Below are positions 1-8,795 of a stretch of 64,000 nt of DNA, piece by piece. The stretch lies in NCBI RefSeq assembly GCF_008180615.1, contig NZ_VTEH01000004.1, positions 86,329-150,328 of the forward strand. Reading direction: 5' to 3'. The notes beneath the pieces were generated by a model. It was not told where the DNA came from, did not search any database, and saw only the letters and a list, made by a program, of their open reading frames with translations. Numbering within the stretch: the stretch's first letter is position 1; every line of letters begins with the position of its first letter. Both the position numbers and the translations under genes were made by a program. Source of the stretch: Rossellomorea vietnamensis (GTDB lineage Bacteria > Bacillota > Bacilli > Bacillales > Bacillaceae_B).

Positions 1-277
1 ACTGGTCTCTAGAATGCTCCTAGACACCACTTCAACTGAATTCCCCTGCAGTACTGGTTTCTAAAAAGCTCTTAGACACCACCTCAACTGAATTTCCCTG
101 CAGTACTGGTTTCTAAAAAGCTCTTAGACACCACCTCAACTGAATTTCCCTGCAGTACTGGTTTCTAGAATGCTCTTAGACACCACTTCAACTGGTTTTC
201 CCTGCAGTACTGGTTTCTAGAAAGCTCTTAGACACCACTTCAATTAAATATCCCTGCAGTACTGGTCTCTAGAATGC
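1..277. repeat. 52-bp tandem repeat array (5 full copies plus a partial)
   Basis: Units begin with ACTGGT at 1, 53, 105, 157, 209 and 261 and end in CCCTGCAGT, so the period is exactly 52 bp with no spacers. Copies 2 and 3 are identical and the outer ones differ at several bases. Because 52 is not a multiple of 3, the array is not a protein repeat. It runs off the left edge, so the full copy number is unknown. The absence of unique spacers rules out a CRISPR. Confidence 0.93.
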
Positions 278-280
278 CGA

Positions 281-321
281 AAAAAGCAGGACTAATTCAT
301 ATGAGAATTAGCCTGCTTTTT
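281..321 (-). terminator. Rho-independent terminator after the DUF2339 gene
   Basis: AAAAAGCAGG and CTAATTC on the left pair with GAATTAG and CCTGCTTTTT on the right, with one bulged base and a short loop. A/T tracts lie on both sides, so it could also stop transcription from the repeat side. Confidence 0.75.
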
Positions 322-380
322 GTAATATTCTATCCCAATACGAAACCACCTTACCAGCAGGCTAATGTTTATAATTAAAC

Positions 381-2066
381 CTACTCCGACTTCTTATAAT
401 AAAAACGTGAAAGGGCAATCCCCACACCCCCCAGAGCGATGAATAACACAGCGCGAACTAGTATGGAAATATACGCGATATCGATAAAAATAACTTTTAC
501 GAGTGTTAGGAAAATCAGGACAATCCCCAGCAAGCGGATCTTTTTATCTTCTCTTGTCACCCCGATAATCACACCAATGATGGAGTAGAGTGCCCAGAGA
601 CCAGAAATGATCAAGCTTTGAATATCAGAAGAATACCCTTCTGTGGCTGCGAGCCCTAGTTGTGTAATAAAGGCCAAAATAAGAACCGCCACTGCTCCAA
701 ATAGTATCCGCATTGTCGTTTTGTAATCCAAGAAGCTTTCATAAAAAGCCTGGTTTCTTTCTAAGGTGAATTTCAACCCCCAGCCGGATAGAATCAAAAT
801 GAGCCAAGCGGCTGTTTGATAAGAAAAAACATCATATATGTGGTCGGTGATAGTAGCGGTTAATCCGATAAAATAAAGAAATAAAGCCAGCATGGACTGG
901 ATTTTCCCTTTTGTCGCTGATCCCGCATACAAGGCGATAACCCCCTGAATCACCAATAGAGCTCCCACTTTTTCGTAGTTCAACAAGTCAGCCAGAAGCA
1001 AAGCAAGGGAGTAGGTGGCGACCGGAAGAAGCGTGTGCAGTTTATCCGCTCCTCTTTGCCAATAAGATAAAGAGAGATAAACAGCAGCTGATACTACAAG
1101 GAATAAGGTATAGTCGGAATCATCCAGCCACATGACCACCCATCCTTGAGTTAATACAAAGCTCGTAAACAAGGTGGCTCTTTGATAAACAGGAAAAATT
1201 TCTTTCGTGACAAACATCCCTAACAGACAAACATGCTGAATAATGATTCCAAGGGCTATTATCTCAACGTCTCCTCCTTGGGTAACGGCATAGACAAACA
1301 ACGCCGGGTGAAGCAGGATGAAACTGGATAGATACAGCCATTTATATTTTTTATACATAGCGTAGAAGAGCAGGACAATAAAAAACAGCACTTCATAGCC
1401 TGTAAACAGCAGTATGTTTGTTGAGGTTCCCTCGATTAAAAAAGGAACAAGGAAGCCGGTAATCGACGAAAGAACTGCAATCGGCTGGGAATTGTGCCTG
1501 TCAGATAAGTAAATCCCCAGTATCACCCAGATCACGTTCAATATAAAAGCCAGAAATCCTGGAATAATTCCATAAAGAACATTACCTGCAAATGTACTCA
1601 AGATCAGAATGGGGATCGAACCCCCTATGAGGATCTGTCCAAGGGCGTTCCTGCCTTTCTTGACTTGCCTTTCACCCAGCAAAACGAAAAAGCCGGCTAG
1701 TGCATACCCGAGCAGGATTCTTATGGGCTCAGTGATCAAGCCGATATCCACCATTGCTTTATAGCCCCATAAAACACCAAGAATAAGCACCAGAATGAAT
1801 ACCCTCGGCAGCCAGACCTGGCCAATCAGTTTTTCATAATCCACGGTAGTGTCTTCATTCTTGGAGACAACAGGATCTGAAGCCTTTTTTTCAAACTGTA
1901 TGAAGGGTTTCTGATCTTGTTTCTCTATCTTCTGTTTAGGCTCTGTACGGTTAAAGGGGTTACCAGCTGCTGAATGGGAAGAAGTCTTTAATTTCAAAAC
2001 GTCAATTTGCCTCTCCAACTCTATAACTCTTGTTTCCAATTCTTCTACCTTTTTTTCTAAAGTCAT
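381..2066 (-). CDS. DUF2339 polytopic membrane protein
   Basis: 561-residue protein of unknown function. It has an N-terminal coiled coil (about residues 2-27, heptad-like Glu/Leu/Val pattern), a charged low-complexity linker to about residue 80, then roughly fourteen or more hydrophobic segments to the end. The layout of cytosolic coiled coil followed by a very long transmembrane block, and the motif around GQVWLPRVF, match the DUF2339 predicted membrane protein family. The family has no established biochemical role. It is transcribed alone, with a terminator directly downstream. It starts at ATG with no competing upstream start. Any link to envelope biology is inferred only from the neighbourhood. 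Confidence 0.8.
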   Translation of the reverse strand: MTLEKKVEELETRVIELERQIDVLKLKTSSHSAAGNPFNRTEPKQKIEKQDQKPFIQFEKKASDPVVSKNEDTTVDYEKLIGQVWLPRVFILVLILGVLWGYKAMVDIGLITEPIRILLGYALAGFFVLLGERQVKKGRNALGQILIGGSIPILILSTFAGNVLYGIIPGFLAFILNVIWVILGIYLSDRHNSQPIAVLSSITGFLVPFLIEGTSTNILLFTGYEVLFFIVLLFYAMYKKYKWLYLSSFILLHPALFVYAVTQGGDVEIIALGIIIQHVCLLGMFVTKEIFPVYQRATLFTSFVLTQGWVVMWLDDSDYTLFLVVSAAVYLSLSYWQRGADKLHTLLPVATYSLALLLADLLNYEKVGALLVIQGVIALYAGSATKGKIQSMLALFLYFIGLTATITDHIYDVFSYQTAAWLILILSGWGLKFTLERNQAFYESFLDYKTTMRILFGAVAVLILAFITQLGLAATEGYSSDIQSLIISGLWALYSIIGVIIGVTREDKKIRLLGIVLIFLTLVKVIFIDIAYISILVRAVLFIALGGVGIALSRFYYKKSE

Positions 2067-2263
2067 ATTGCACCAGCTTTCATTCGAACTCTATCATATT
2101 ATATCCTAAAGAAAGGGAAAACGGGAGAGGGATTTCCAATTGGCTCGTCAATGATGAATAATGTTTAGATTAAAACTCAGAAAGCTATGAAAACAGCCTG
2201 GATCAAATGAGTCTTGAAAAGAGAAACGACTGGTAAAATCTATTTTATTCAGGAGGTGTTTTC

Positions 2264-2419
2264 ATGAATACTCTTATTAAAGTCCTTATGAGTGTATTAA
2301 TAGTAATCCCTGTCTATGCATTAATTGATTATTATTTCACAGGATTGAATAAATATATACTCTGGGGGATAACAGTGGCAGCAGTATTAGCAGCTAACAA
2401 AAAGAACACTGCAACCTGA
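2264..2419 (+). CDS. Small membrane protein, 51 aa
   Basis: A short frame with a canonical AGGAGGTG ribosome binding site at 2251-2258, five bases before the ATG. The product has two hydrophobic stretches (about residues 5-22 and 30-44) separated by a polar turn, and ends with a Lys-rich tail, so it should be an integral membrane protein. I do not recognise the family. It lies alone between two minus-strand units. The strong translation signal and fully membrane-like composition argue that it is a real gene despite its length. Confidence 0.6.
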   Translation: MNTLIKVLMSVLIVIPVYALIDYYFTGLNKYILWGITVAAVLAANKKNTAT

Positions 2420-2682
2420 GGTCTCCCGAGGGAAAAAATGCAACAGCTTCCAGCTCTGCAAAAAGGGATACATAGTGTGAAACCAGGCAATTAATTTCTG
2501 AGCGCCGAACTTAAAGCGAAAAAGAGAATTCCTTTTCTGTTTTCTTTTAAACAAAGCAGGCTATGTTACAAAGGAAGATACACGGGTGAAGACCGAAGCA
2601 GGGCTGATATCATTGTTATATAACTCCACCATGATAATCAGCCACAAGAGCTGCCTCCCATGTGTTTAAAATGCTAGACCTG

Positions 2683-3732
2683 TCAATTATTACTAACGGT
2701 CCGGTCTCGAACCATATCAAGATGCTTAACGAAGTTATCATCCGTAATATAGACACCAAAATCATCCGGAACCTTTGAAGAATTAGAGTCAGAAAGCTTG
2801 TAGGCTATCAGGTCACCCACAGAGGGATAAAAATGATGGCCATCAAAGTAATTTTCAATCTTGTCCGTTACAGAATTGGGATACATGAAATTGTGCACTC
2901 CTCCAAAAACTGAGATGGTTTCGCTCAGCCAATACTGATAATCATCAAAGCGGCCCTCCTCAACTAAGGCCGTAAATAATTCGGAAGAGATAGGTGTTGT
3001 GAAGATAATGAACTCTGTTTCAGGATTTTCCTTTTTCAGTTGTTGAAGAACTTCCTTAAACTCGGGATTATATTCATAAGTCTTACCGTAAAACACCTTT
3101 CTGAATTTCTCAATCTTTTCTTTAGTTTCTTTCTTCTTCGCTTCAAGTTCCAACTCTTTAGCATATGCTACATTTTCACGATTGTAATTCCTTAATTCGA
3201 CAATTTTATCCTCTTTTGATAAGCGGAAGTTCTTCTTCGCATAGTCGAAGACGTCCTGTGAAAGCAGATTTTTAAATCGATAGAAGGGCTCATTCTGGAC
3301 TGTAATATACTTTTCCAGAGAAAGTTCCTCACTGCTTTGGTCGACACTGCTTTTGAAAAAGTCGATCCCAATGATGATGCGGTCGAGTGCCTTCCCTCTT
3401 TCCTGCTTCGCATAATTGATAAAGCTGGGATATTCCTTAAAGGATAAGTCACTTGCTGAAAAATTATAAACATCCATATTGCCAAACTGATGCTGATCAA
3501 TATAGGTTGTTCGGCTGCTGCCGATGAGCAATGTATCATAATCAAAATCAGAATAGTGGATGCTGTTTATCTTCTGCTGCCTCTCGTCTATGACAGTTTG
3601 AACATTGTTGTAAGTGTGCGAGTGGCTGAATGTCCATAAAGGGTCAATAAGGTAGTTAAAGGAAGCGAAAGAGCCTAATACAGCAATAGTTAATAATAGA
3701 AAGGTAAAAATAAAGACTTTATAGTTGTTCAT
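2683..3732 (-). CDS. SGNH-hydrolase-like secreted protein, partner of MBOAT acyltransferase
   Basis: 349 residues with an N-terminal membrane anchor or signal (residues 5-27). A block containing GSSR at 71-74 and a C-terminal DGHH (Asp297, His300) resemble the Ser block and Asp-x-x-His block of SGNH/AlgX-type acyl-transfer proteins. It follows the MBOAT gene by 11 bp, so the two are co-transcribed and probably act together. In this kind of pair the MBOAT protein moves acetyl groups across the membrane and the SGNH protein places them on a wall polymer. Close to csaB and an S-layer gene, the pair recalls PatA/PatB of Bacillus anthracis, which acetylate the secondary cell wall polysaccharide. 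The assignment to that role is inferred from family and context. Confidence 0.7.
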   Translation of the reverse strand: MNNYKVFIFTFLLLTIAVLGSFASFNYLIDPLWTFSHSHTYNNVQTVIDERQQKINSIHYSDFDYDTLLIGSSRTTYIDQHQFGNMDVYNFSASDLSFKEYPSFINYAKQERGKALDRIIIGIDFFKSSVDQSSEELSLEKYITVQNEPFYRFKNLLSQDVFDYAKKNFRLSKEDKIVELRNYNRENVAYAKELELEAKKKETKEKIEKFRKVFYGKTYEYNPEFKEVLQQLKKENPETEFIIFTTPISSELFTALVEEGRFDDYQYWLSETISVFGGVHNFMYPNSVTDKIENYFDGHHFYPSVGDLIAYKLSDSNSSKVPDDFGVYITDDNFVKHLDMVRDRTVSNN

Positions 3733-3743
3733 TCGATTTCACC

Positions 3744-5189
3744 CTAGAAATTAAAATATAAAAACTCTGAAACCTTCTGCAATTGAAAAGCTGAATAGAT
3801 AAAGAGGATGGAAGCATAAACAGCTGCAGCAGGATTTGGCTTAAGTGATTGAGTCAGTTGAATTGAATTTTTCGACCAAACTGAGATAAACAGCGCAGCC
3901 ATAGCAAATATAATTGGTTTCCAGGTTTCCTCAGCCAATGAAAAGGTATATATATAGGATGGATCCAGCTTCAATTGCAAAGCTCCAGCAACTGCTTCAG
4001 GGACTTTTATGCCATGAAGGCCTGCCATTGATTTTAGAACTTCCACAGCGGTTTGGAAATCCGGCGCTCTGAATAAGACCCATGTCGCGTTAACAAATTG
4101 AAAGGTAAGAAACCAGGCGGCTAATTGGTTGAGTCTGAATCCAGCTCTGTTCCAAGCCCTGCTGATCACGCTCGCCAGTCCATGCAGGAGTCCCCAAACA
4201 ACAAAAGTCCAGCCAGCGCCGTGCCAAATACCACTAATGAAGAAAATGATTATTATATTTGTATACGTTTTAAGATGTGTGCCCCGGCTTCCGCCAAGAG
4301 GAATATAGATATACCTTGTTAAGAAGTGAGACAAGGTAATATGCCACCTTCGCCAAAAGTCTTGAATAGTAAGAGCTTTATAGGGGGAGTTAAAGTTCAT
4401 TGGCAATGAAATATTAAAAAGCAAAGCAGCCCCTATTGCCATATCTGAATACCCGCTGAAATCAAAATAAAGTTGAAATGTATAGGACAGGGATGTGATC
4501 CAGCCGTCAAAAAAAGTTAAAGAGTCTGCAGAAGAGAACCCATTATTTGCCCAAATTGAGAACGTGTCTGCAATGGCAACTTTTTTGAATAAGCCGATAG
4601 AGAAAATGAAAATACCCATAGCTATATTTTTCCCATTTGGGTTTCTATTTAGGGCATTTTGAAATTGTGACATGACTTGAGAATGGTGCACAATAGGTCC
4701 CGCAATCAATTGAGGGAAAAAAGTAACAAATAAAGAATAATTCAAGAAGTTATATTCCTTTGTTTCACTTCTATAAGAATCGACTAAATAAGCAATCTGC
4801 TGAAAGGTATAAAAGCTGATAGCCAGAGGGAGCAGCAGATGCAGAAGGTTAAAATTAGCGTTAAACACAAGGTTTAGATTCTGAATAAAGAAGTCGTAAT
4901 ATTTGAAGAAGCCCAGTAAACTAACATTGAAAACAATACCACTTGTGAGCAGGATTTTTTTTCTTTTTAGACTGAATTCTTTTCCCAGGAAAGAGCCAAT
5001 AAAAAAATTAACGGCCAGCGATGACAGAATAAGCGGAAGATAAGCGGGATTCCACCAGCTGTAAAAAAAAATAGAACTTAGCAGCAGCCAAATCTTCGCC
5101 AATGTAAAGTTGACCTTATTCAGGAAGAAATAAAAGATTAAGACGAATGGAAGAAAAACAAAAATAAACTCAAATGAGTTGAATATCAT
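3744..5189 (-). CDS. MBOAT-family O-acyltransferase (AlgI/PatA-like)
   Basis: 481-residue multi-pass membrane protein with MBOAT hallmarks. These are a conserved region around FWRRWHITLSHF (His283) and the SGIWHGAGW motif with the catalytic-type His323. MBOAT proteins transfer acyl groups, usually acetyl, toward the outer face for attachment to polysaccharides or teichoic acids. The start ATG has an AGGAGG-like site just upstream (TAGGAGGAAC on the minus strand). The SGNH partner follows after 11 bp. The likely substrate is the pyruvylated wall polysaccharide made by the csaB operon; this is inference from the neighbourhood. Confidence 0.85.
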   Translation of the reverse strand: MIFNSFEFIFVFLPFVLIFYFFLNKVNFTLAKIWLLLSSIFFYSWWNPAYLPLILSSLAVNFFIGSFLGKEFSLKRKKILLTSGIVFNVSLLGFFKYYDFFIQNLNLVFNANFNLLHLLLPLAISFYTFQQIAYLVDSYRSETKEYNFLNYSLFVTFFPQLIAGPIVHHSQVMSQFQNALNRNPNGKNIAMGIFIFSIGLFKKVAIADTFSIWANNGFSSADSLTFFDGWITSLSYTFQLYFDFSGYSDMAIGAALLFNISLPMNFNSPYKALTIQDFWRRWHITLSHFLTRYIYIPLGGSRGTHLKTYTNIIIIFFISGIWHGAGWTFVVWGLLHGLASVISRAWNRAGFRLNQLAAWFLTFQFVNATWVLFRAPDFQTAVEVLKSMAGLHGIKVPEAVAGALQLKLDPSYIYTFSLAEETWKPIIFAMAALFISVWSKNSIQLTQSLKPNPAAAVYASILFIYSAFQLQKVSEFLYFNF

Positions 5190-5391
5190 AAAAAGTTCCT
5201 CCTAAAAGCATCTAAAAGCATCGTATCAAAGAATGCCCAGATAATCATACTATACACTTTCCGGGTGTACAATAACCATTCAAATTAGCAGATGAGACTG
5301 TCAAAATAATTATTGAAATTATAAGGATATGACATAAATCTATGAAAATGTTAAAATGGACAGGTTAAAAAAACAGGAAGTGGGTGACATA

Positions 5392-6543
5392 ATGTCGCAG
5401 ATAAGAAAAAAAAGAGGCCTGGATGAAATCCAACTGGCAAGAGCTTTTGCTATTCTGGCAGTATTAATAGTACACTCAACATCCACTGGAGTAACCACAA
5501 CTCCTACTGACTCTGTGCTATTTCCATTATATAACTTTTTTAATATAGCAGGAAAACTTGGAACACCTACATTTATTATGTTGAGCAGTTTTGTATTGTT
5601 CTATAATTATTATCCTCGAGAAACAAATAGGAATTTAATAATAAACTTCTACAGTAAGAGACTTAAGTTTATTCTTATTCCATATGTGGTTTTCTCTGTC
5701 CTCTATTTTGGTGTAAAATGGTTTGTTTATTATGATTATCCAAGTATTGAGTTTGCCCTGAATAAATTGGGATATCAACTAGCTTTGGGAACAGCGCACC
5801 CGCATTTATATTTTGTTTTTATTAGTGTTCAACTTTATCTCATATTTCCTTTGTTATTACTGATGTTTAAAAAATCGAATTTTTTGAGAAAAAATGCATG
5901 GTGGATTGGGATTTTGATACAGTGGGTATGGGTTATCTTAAATAAAAATTATTTCCATATCACTATTAAAGGGTCTATATCACTTTCCTATATGTCTTTC
6001 TATTTTATCGGTGCTTATCTGGGCATATACTATAATGATATAAAGAGCAAGATGAAAGATCCTTTATACAGAGATAAAGTCCTTATTCCATTATTTATCG
6101 GCTATGGGGCTATGGTTGTACTTTATACCGGTTTCAGATACTTGGTTCGGGTAGAAGCATACCCTGTGTTCCAAGGCAATCTGCCTGAGTTAGTTAGGGC
6201 TTATATCTATGAATTTACTTGGGCGAATCATGCCCTACTTGCAGGATTGGTTTTATTTTATCTTGCCCATATTGCTAATAAAAAGTTCAGCGAGCGAACG
6301 AAATTACTTTTTCTTGAAATTGGAGCGACTTCATTTGGAATTTACCTGATTCATCCACTCTTGCTTATGGTCTTCAGGCAACTTGTGTCAACTGGCAGCC
6401 CTTTAATATTCCATGGTTGGCAGCTTGTCACATTTGTTCTCATAAGTCTGCTGAGTTGGGCAATTGTGAGATTCACTTTTCGATTTATTCCGTATTATTG
6501 GATTATATTTGGAAAGCTTCCTGAGCGGCAGAAGCAGACTTGA
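5392..6543 (+). CDS. Acyltransferase-3 (OafA/YrhL-type) membrane protein
   Basis: Integral-membrane acyltransferase of the acyltransferase_3 family. The N-terminal signature is present, with Arg17 in QLARAF and His28 at the end of the first membrane helix, and about ten hydrophobic helices follow. There is no extracytoplasmic SGNH domain, so it is the membrane-only form. Such proteins O-acetylate surface polysaccharides or peptidoglycan. I chose ATG 5392 because AGGAAGTGGGTGA lies just before it. The in-frame ATG at 5356 has no ribosome binding site. It is divergent from the MBOAT/SGNH pair, giving three acyl-transfer genes in a row. Confidence 0.8.
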   Translation: MSQIRKKRGLDEIQLARAFAILAVLIVHSTSTGVTTTPTDSVLFPLYNFFNIAGKLGTPTFIMLSSFVLFYNYYPRETNRNLIINFYSKRLKFILIPYVVFSVLYFGVKWFVYYDYPSIEFALNKLGYQLALGTAHPHLYFVFISVQLYLIFPLLLLMFKKSNFLRKNAWWIGILIQWVWVILNKNYFHITIKGSISLSYMSFYFIGAYLGIYYNDIKSKMKDPLYRDKVLIPLFIGYGAMVVLYTGFRYLVRVEAYPVFQGNLPELVRAYIYEFTWANHALLAGLVLFYLAHIANKKFSERTKLLFLEIGATSFGIYLIHPLLLMVFRQLVSTGSPLIFHGWQLVTFVLISLLSWAIVRFTFRFIPYYWIIFGKLPERQKQT

Positions 6544-6856
6544 ATTAAGGAAGAGAAGACTGATAATGAGTGAAAGTACTCTTAGAGCAAAACATTCTTA
6601 ATTATGCCAAGTCGAGGGTAATTGGTCTCTGAATAATTTTAAAGGCTCTATTCGTAAACTTTGTTGCTAGTTTAATTTAAATCTCGAAAACTAACGCCAT
6701 AACAGAGCGAAATATCCTTGAAAGCAAAAAAAAAAGAACAACTCCGATTCCAGGGAGAAAAACCGGCACTTGGGATTTTTTCAAAAGCAACAATTTATGA
6801 GAGAACAGTCATTATATAAAACCAGCAGCTTTAATGGCTGCTGGTTTTATATTTAT
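6544..6856. other. Intergenic, A-rich, no gene seen
   Basis: Apart from the hairpin at 6818-6848 and an A-run near 6727-6736, I see no coding or RNA signal. The open frame at 6770-6973 has no ribosome binding site and overlaps the hairpin. Confidence 0.5.
6818..6848 (-). terminator. Terminator hairpin after the 110-aa membrane protein
   Basis: AAAACCAGCAGC pairs perfectly with GCTGCTGGTTTT across a 7-base loop, with T-rich flanks on both strands. Confidence 0.8.
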
Positions 6857-7189
6857 TTAAAAAATATAAATGTACACTTTTATATACAAATAGATAGCGC
6901 AAATGAAAGGAATACTATAAGTCACTATCTTACTTCTGAGAGTAATCTTCTTATCGTTTTTAAAAAGAAGTAACAGTTTTTGTAACAGAAAAGTGAAAAT
7001 CAGCAGAAATACTAATAGAGAAAGAGGTAACAATCCCTGATAGATGATTTTTTGAGTAATAGTAATATCTCCTGGATAACTGGAAGCTGCATAACTTCTA
7101 TTAAATTCCACAAACATGTAACTGGCTAATGACCAATAATATGTAATTATGGAAGCGAGAAAGATCTGGATGATAGTAAACACATACAT
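6857..7189 (-). CDS. Hypothetical membrane protein, 110 aa
   Basis: The product has three hydrophobic stretches (about residues 3-27, 47-71 and 90-109) separated by polar segments, so it is probably a small integral membrane protein. A GGGGTGAG ribosome binding site lies seven bases before the ATG, and a perfect terminator hairpin follows the stop. I do not recognise the family. The base composition is more AT-rich than the flanking wall genes. Confidence 0.6.
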   Translation of the reverse strand: MYVFTIIQIFLASIITYYWSLASYMFVEFNRSYAASSYPGDITITQKIIYQGLLPLSLLVFLLIFTFLLQKLLLLFKNDKKITLRSKIVTYSIPFICAIYLYIKVYIYIF

Positions 7190-7478
7190 ATACTCACCCC
7201 GGTTTGTACATTTTTTTAGTGAAAAATTCTGCTCTGAATTCTATGTTTACTACTTTAAGTGTTATAGATTTAATAGACAATAGTAAAGAATACTTCTATT
7301 GATAAGGTAGAAATAATCTTGATTAATATCTTAGAGGCTGATAACTGCATTGACATCAGTAAAATAGTAATACTGGGGTGATTTTGACATTGGGTATGTG
7401 TGTGAACTGGTGACGGCCGGTACAGTCTTCTATCCTTGTAATTTCAATCGTGATAACAGTTATTACACATCCGAATAG
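7190..7478. other. Intergenic, nothing recognised
   Basis: No coding frame with a plausible ribosome binding site, no RNA gene and no repeat stands out. It should hold the promoter of the 110-aa membrane protein on the minus strand. Confidence 0.4.
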
Positions 7479-7512
7479 AAAAACGGCCTGGAGAGGTATC
7501 CAGGCCGTTTTT
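7479..7512 (-). terminator. Terminator of the first TagO/WecA-type gene
   Basis: AAAAACGGCCTGG pairs with CCAGGCCGTTTTT around an 8-base loop. The hairpin sits directly after the stop codon of the minus-strand gene. Confidence 0.9.
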
Positions 7513-7515
7513 CTA

Positions 7516-8556
7516 TTATCTTCTTCCACGCATCAAGTTTAAAATCGGACGATAGTTCGAACCTATTAATCCAATGACTTCTACAAACAATTCAATGGCC
7601 AGTAACATGATGGCCAGGACGAGGATAGCACCCCATTGAGTAGACATTGAGAATATTAAGGCTGTCATACCGAACAAAGCGGCAATAAGATAGATGACAA
7701 GTACCGTCTGTTTATGAGAGAGCCCAAACCGTAATAGGCAATGATGTAAGTGAGACTTATCTGGTGCAGACAATGGCTGTTTGTTATAGAGTCTTCTAAT
7801 TATCGCAAAGAATGTATCAGAAATTGGCACGCCAAGTATGATAATAGGGATAATGAGTGAGACCACTGTAATATTCTTGAATCCCAAAAGAGCTAATATA
7901 GAAATGATAAAACCCAGGAACAGAGCTCCGGTATCTCCCATGAAAATTTTAGCCGGGTGGAAGTTATAAATTAAGAATCCAAGAGTACTAGCTAAGACAA
8001 TGGCTCCCATAGTGGCAACAAACATATCGCCCATAACAATGGCCATGCCTGAAATTGATATAAGGGCAATGGAAGAAACCCCGGCAGCAAGACCGTCTAG
8101 GCCGTCAATCAAATTGATTGCATTGGTAACACCAACGATCCAGAGGATGGTTAAAGGAATGCTCAAGTATCCAAACTCTATCATTCCGCCAAATGGCAGA
8201 TTGATAAATTCTACTTTTGCTCCGCCCCATAGAACAACCGTCAGAGCTGCAGCAAGCTGGCCCAGCAATTTGGTTTTAGCAGATAGTTCAAACTTATCGT
8301 CGAAAACCCCGGTAATAATGATGATAAGGGCACCAACCAGTATAGGAAGGGCATATTCTTCTGTAGGCATCCAAAGGAGGTAGCCGACTAGGAAACTAAG
8401 AAATATAGCTAAACCGCCCAATCGCGGCATGATTTTTTGATGGACTTTTCTGTGGTTTGGTTTGTCAGTAGCGCCAATCGCTATTGCGAACTTTTTAACA
8501 AGAGGAGTCAGGACGATTGAACTGATAAAACTTGCAATCAAAATAATGTATAACAT
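7516..8556 (-). CDS. Undecaprenyl-phosphate GlcNAc-1-phosphate transferase family (TagO/WecA), copy 1
   Basis: 346-residue polytopic glycosyltransferase of the MraY/WecA/TagO family. It would load a sugar-1-phosphate onto undecaprenyl phosphate, the first step of wall polysaccharide or teichoic acid synthesis. Visible motifs are TDKPNHRKVH (residues 30-39), the Asp-rich VFDDK loop, NAINLIDGLDGLAAG, FMGDTGALFLGF, and the His-rich SAPDKSHLHHCLLR typical of WecA/TagO rather than MraY. A close paralogue lies at 43400-44446. A TTGGATCCTCC-type upstream region with AGGAGG precedes the ATG. It is separated from csaB by a terminator, so it has its own promoter. Confidence 0.9.
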   Translation of the reverse strand: MLYIILIASFISSIVLTPLVKKFAIAIGATDKPNHRKVHQKIMPRLGGLAIFLSFLVGYLLWMPTEEYALPILVGALIIIITGVFDDKFELSAKTKLLGQLAAALTVVLWGGAKVEFINLPFGGMIEFGYLSIPLTILWIVGVTNAINLIDGLDGLAAGVSSIALISISGMAIVMGDMFVATMGAIVLASTLGFLIYNFHPAKIFMGDTGALFLGFIISILALLGFKNITVVSLIIPIIILGVPISDTFFAIIRRLYNKQPLSAPDKSHLHHCLLRFGLSHKQTVLVIYLIAALFGMTALIFSMSTQWGAILVLAIMLLAIELFVEVIGLIGSNYRPILNLMRGRR

Positions 8557-8765
8557 TTGGATCCTCCTTGGGATGAACGTTCCCTGTTTGGTTTTGTGAA
8601 TTGTATAACATCTTTCAGGATTATATCACAATAAGTGAAAATTTGTCATGTGTGATTTTGATAATCCTTTATTAAGTTATCAAACAAGGAACCTGCTAGT
8701 CTACAATTTTCGCAAAAAATAAATAAATAGTAGGGTAAATGGTGGATAATCCCGAGAAAAAAAGA

Positions 8766-8791
8766 AAACCCAGGACATCTGTCCCGGGTTT
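8766..8791 (-). terminator. Terminator of the csaB operon
   Basis: AAAACCCAGGAC pairs with GTCCCGGGTTT with one mismatch across a very short loop. It lies just after the csaB stop codon and separates csaB from the TagO-type gene. Confidence 0.8.
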
Positions 8792-8795
8792 ATCT

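Noticed and set aside
1..277. CRISPR array
   Set aside because: The 52-bp units abut directly, with no unique spacers and no cas genes nearby.
2603..2645. Terminator after the SGNH gene
   Set aside because: A hairpin can form, but no T-run follows on the minus strand.
6770..6973. 67-residue plus-strand frame
   Set aside because: It spans the terminator hairpin at 6818-6848 and overlaps the better-supported minus-strand membrane gene.
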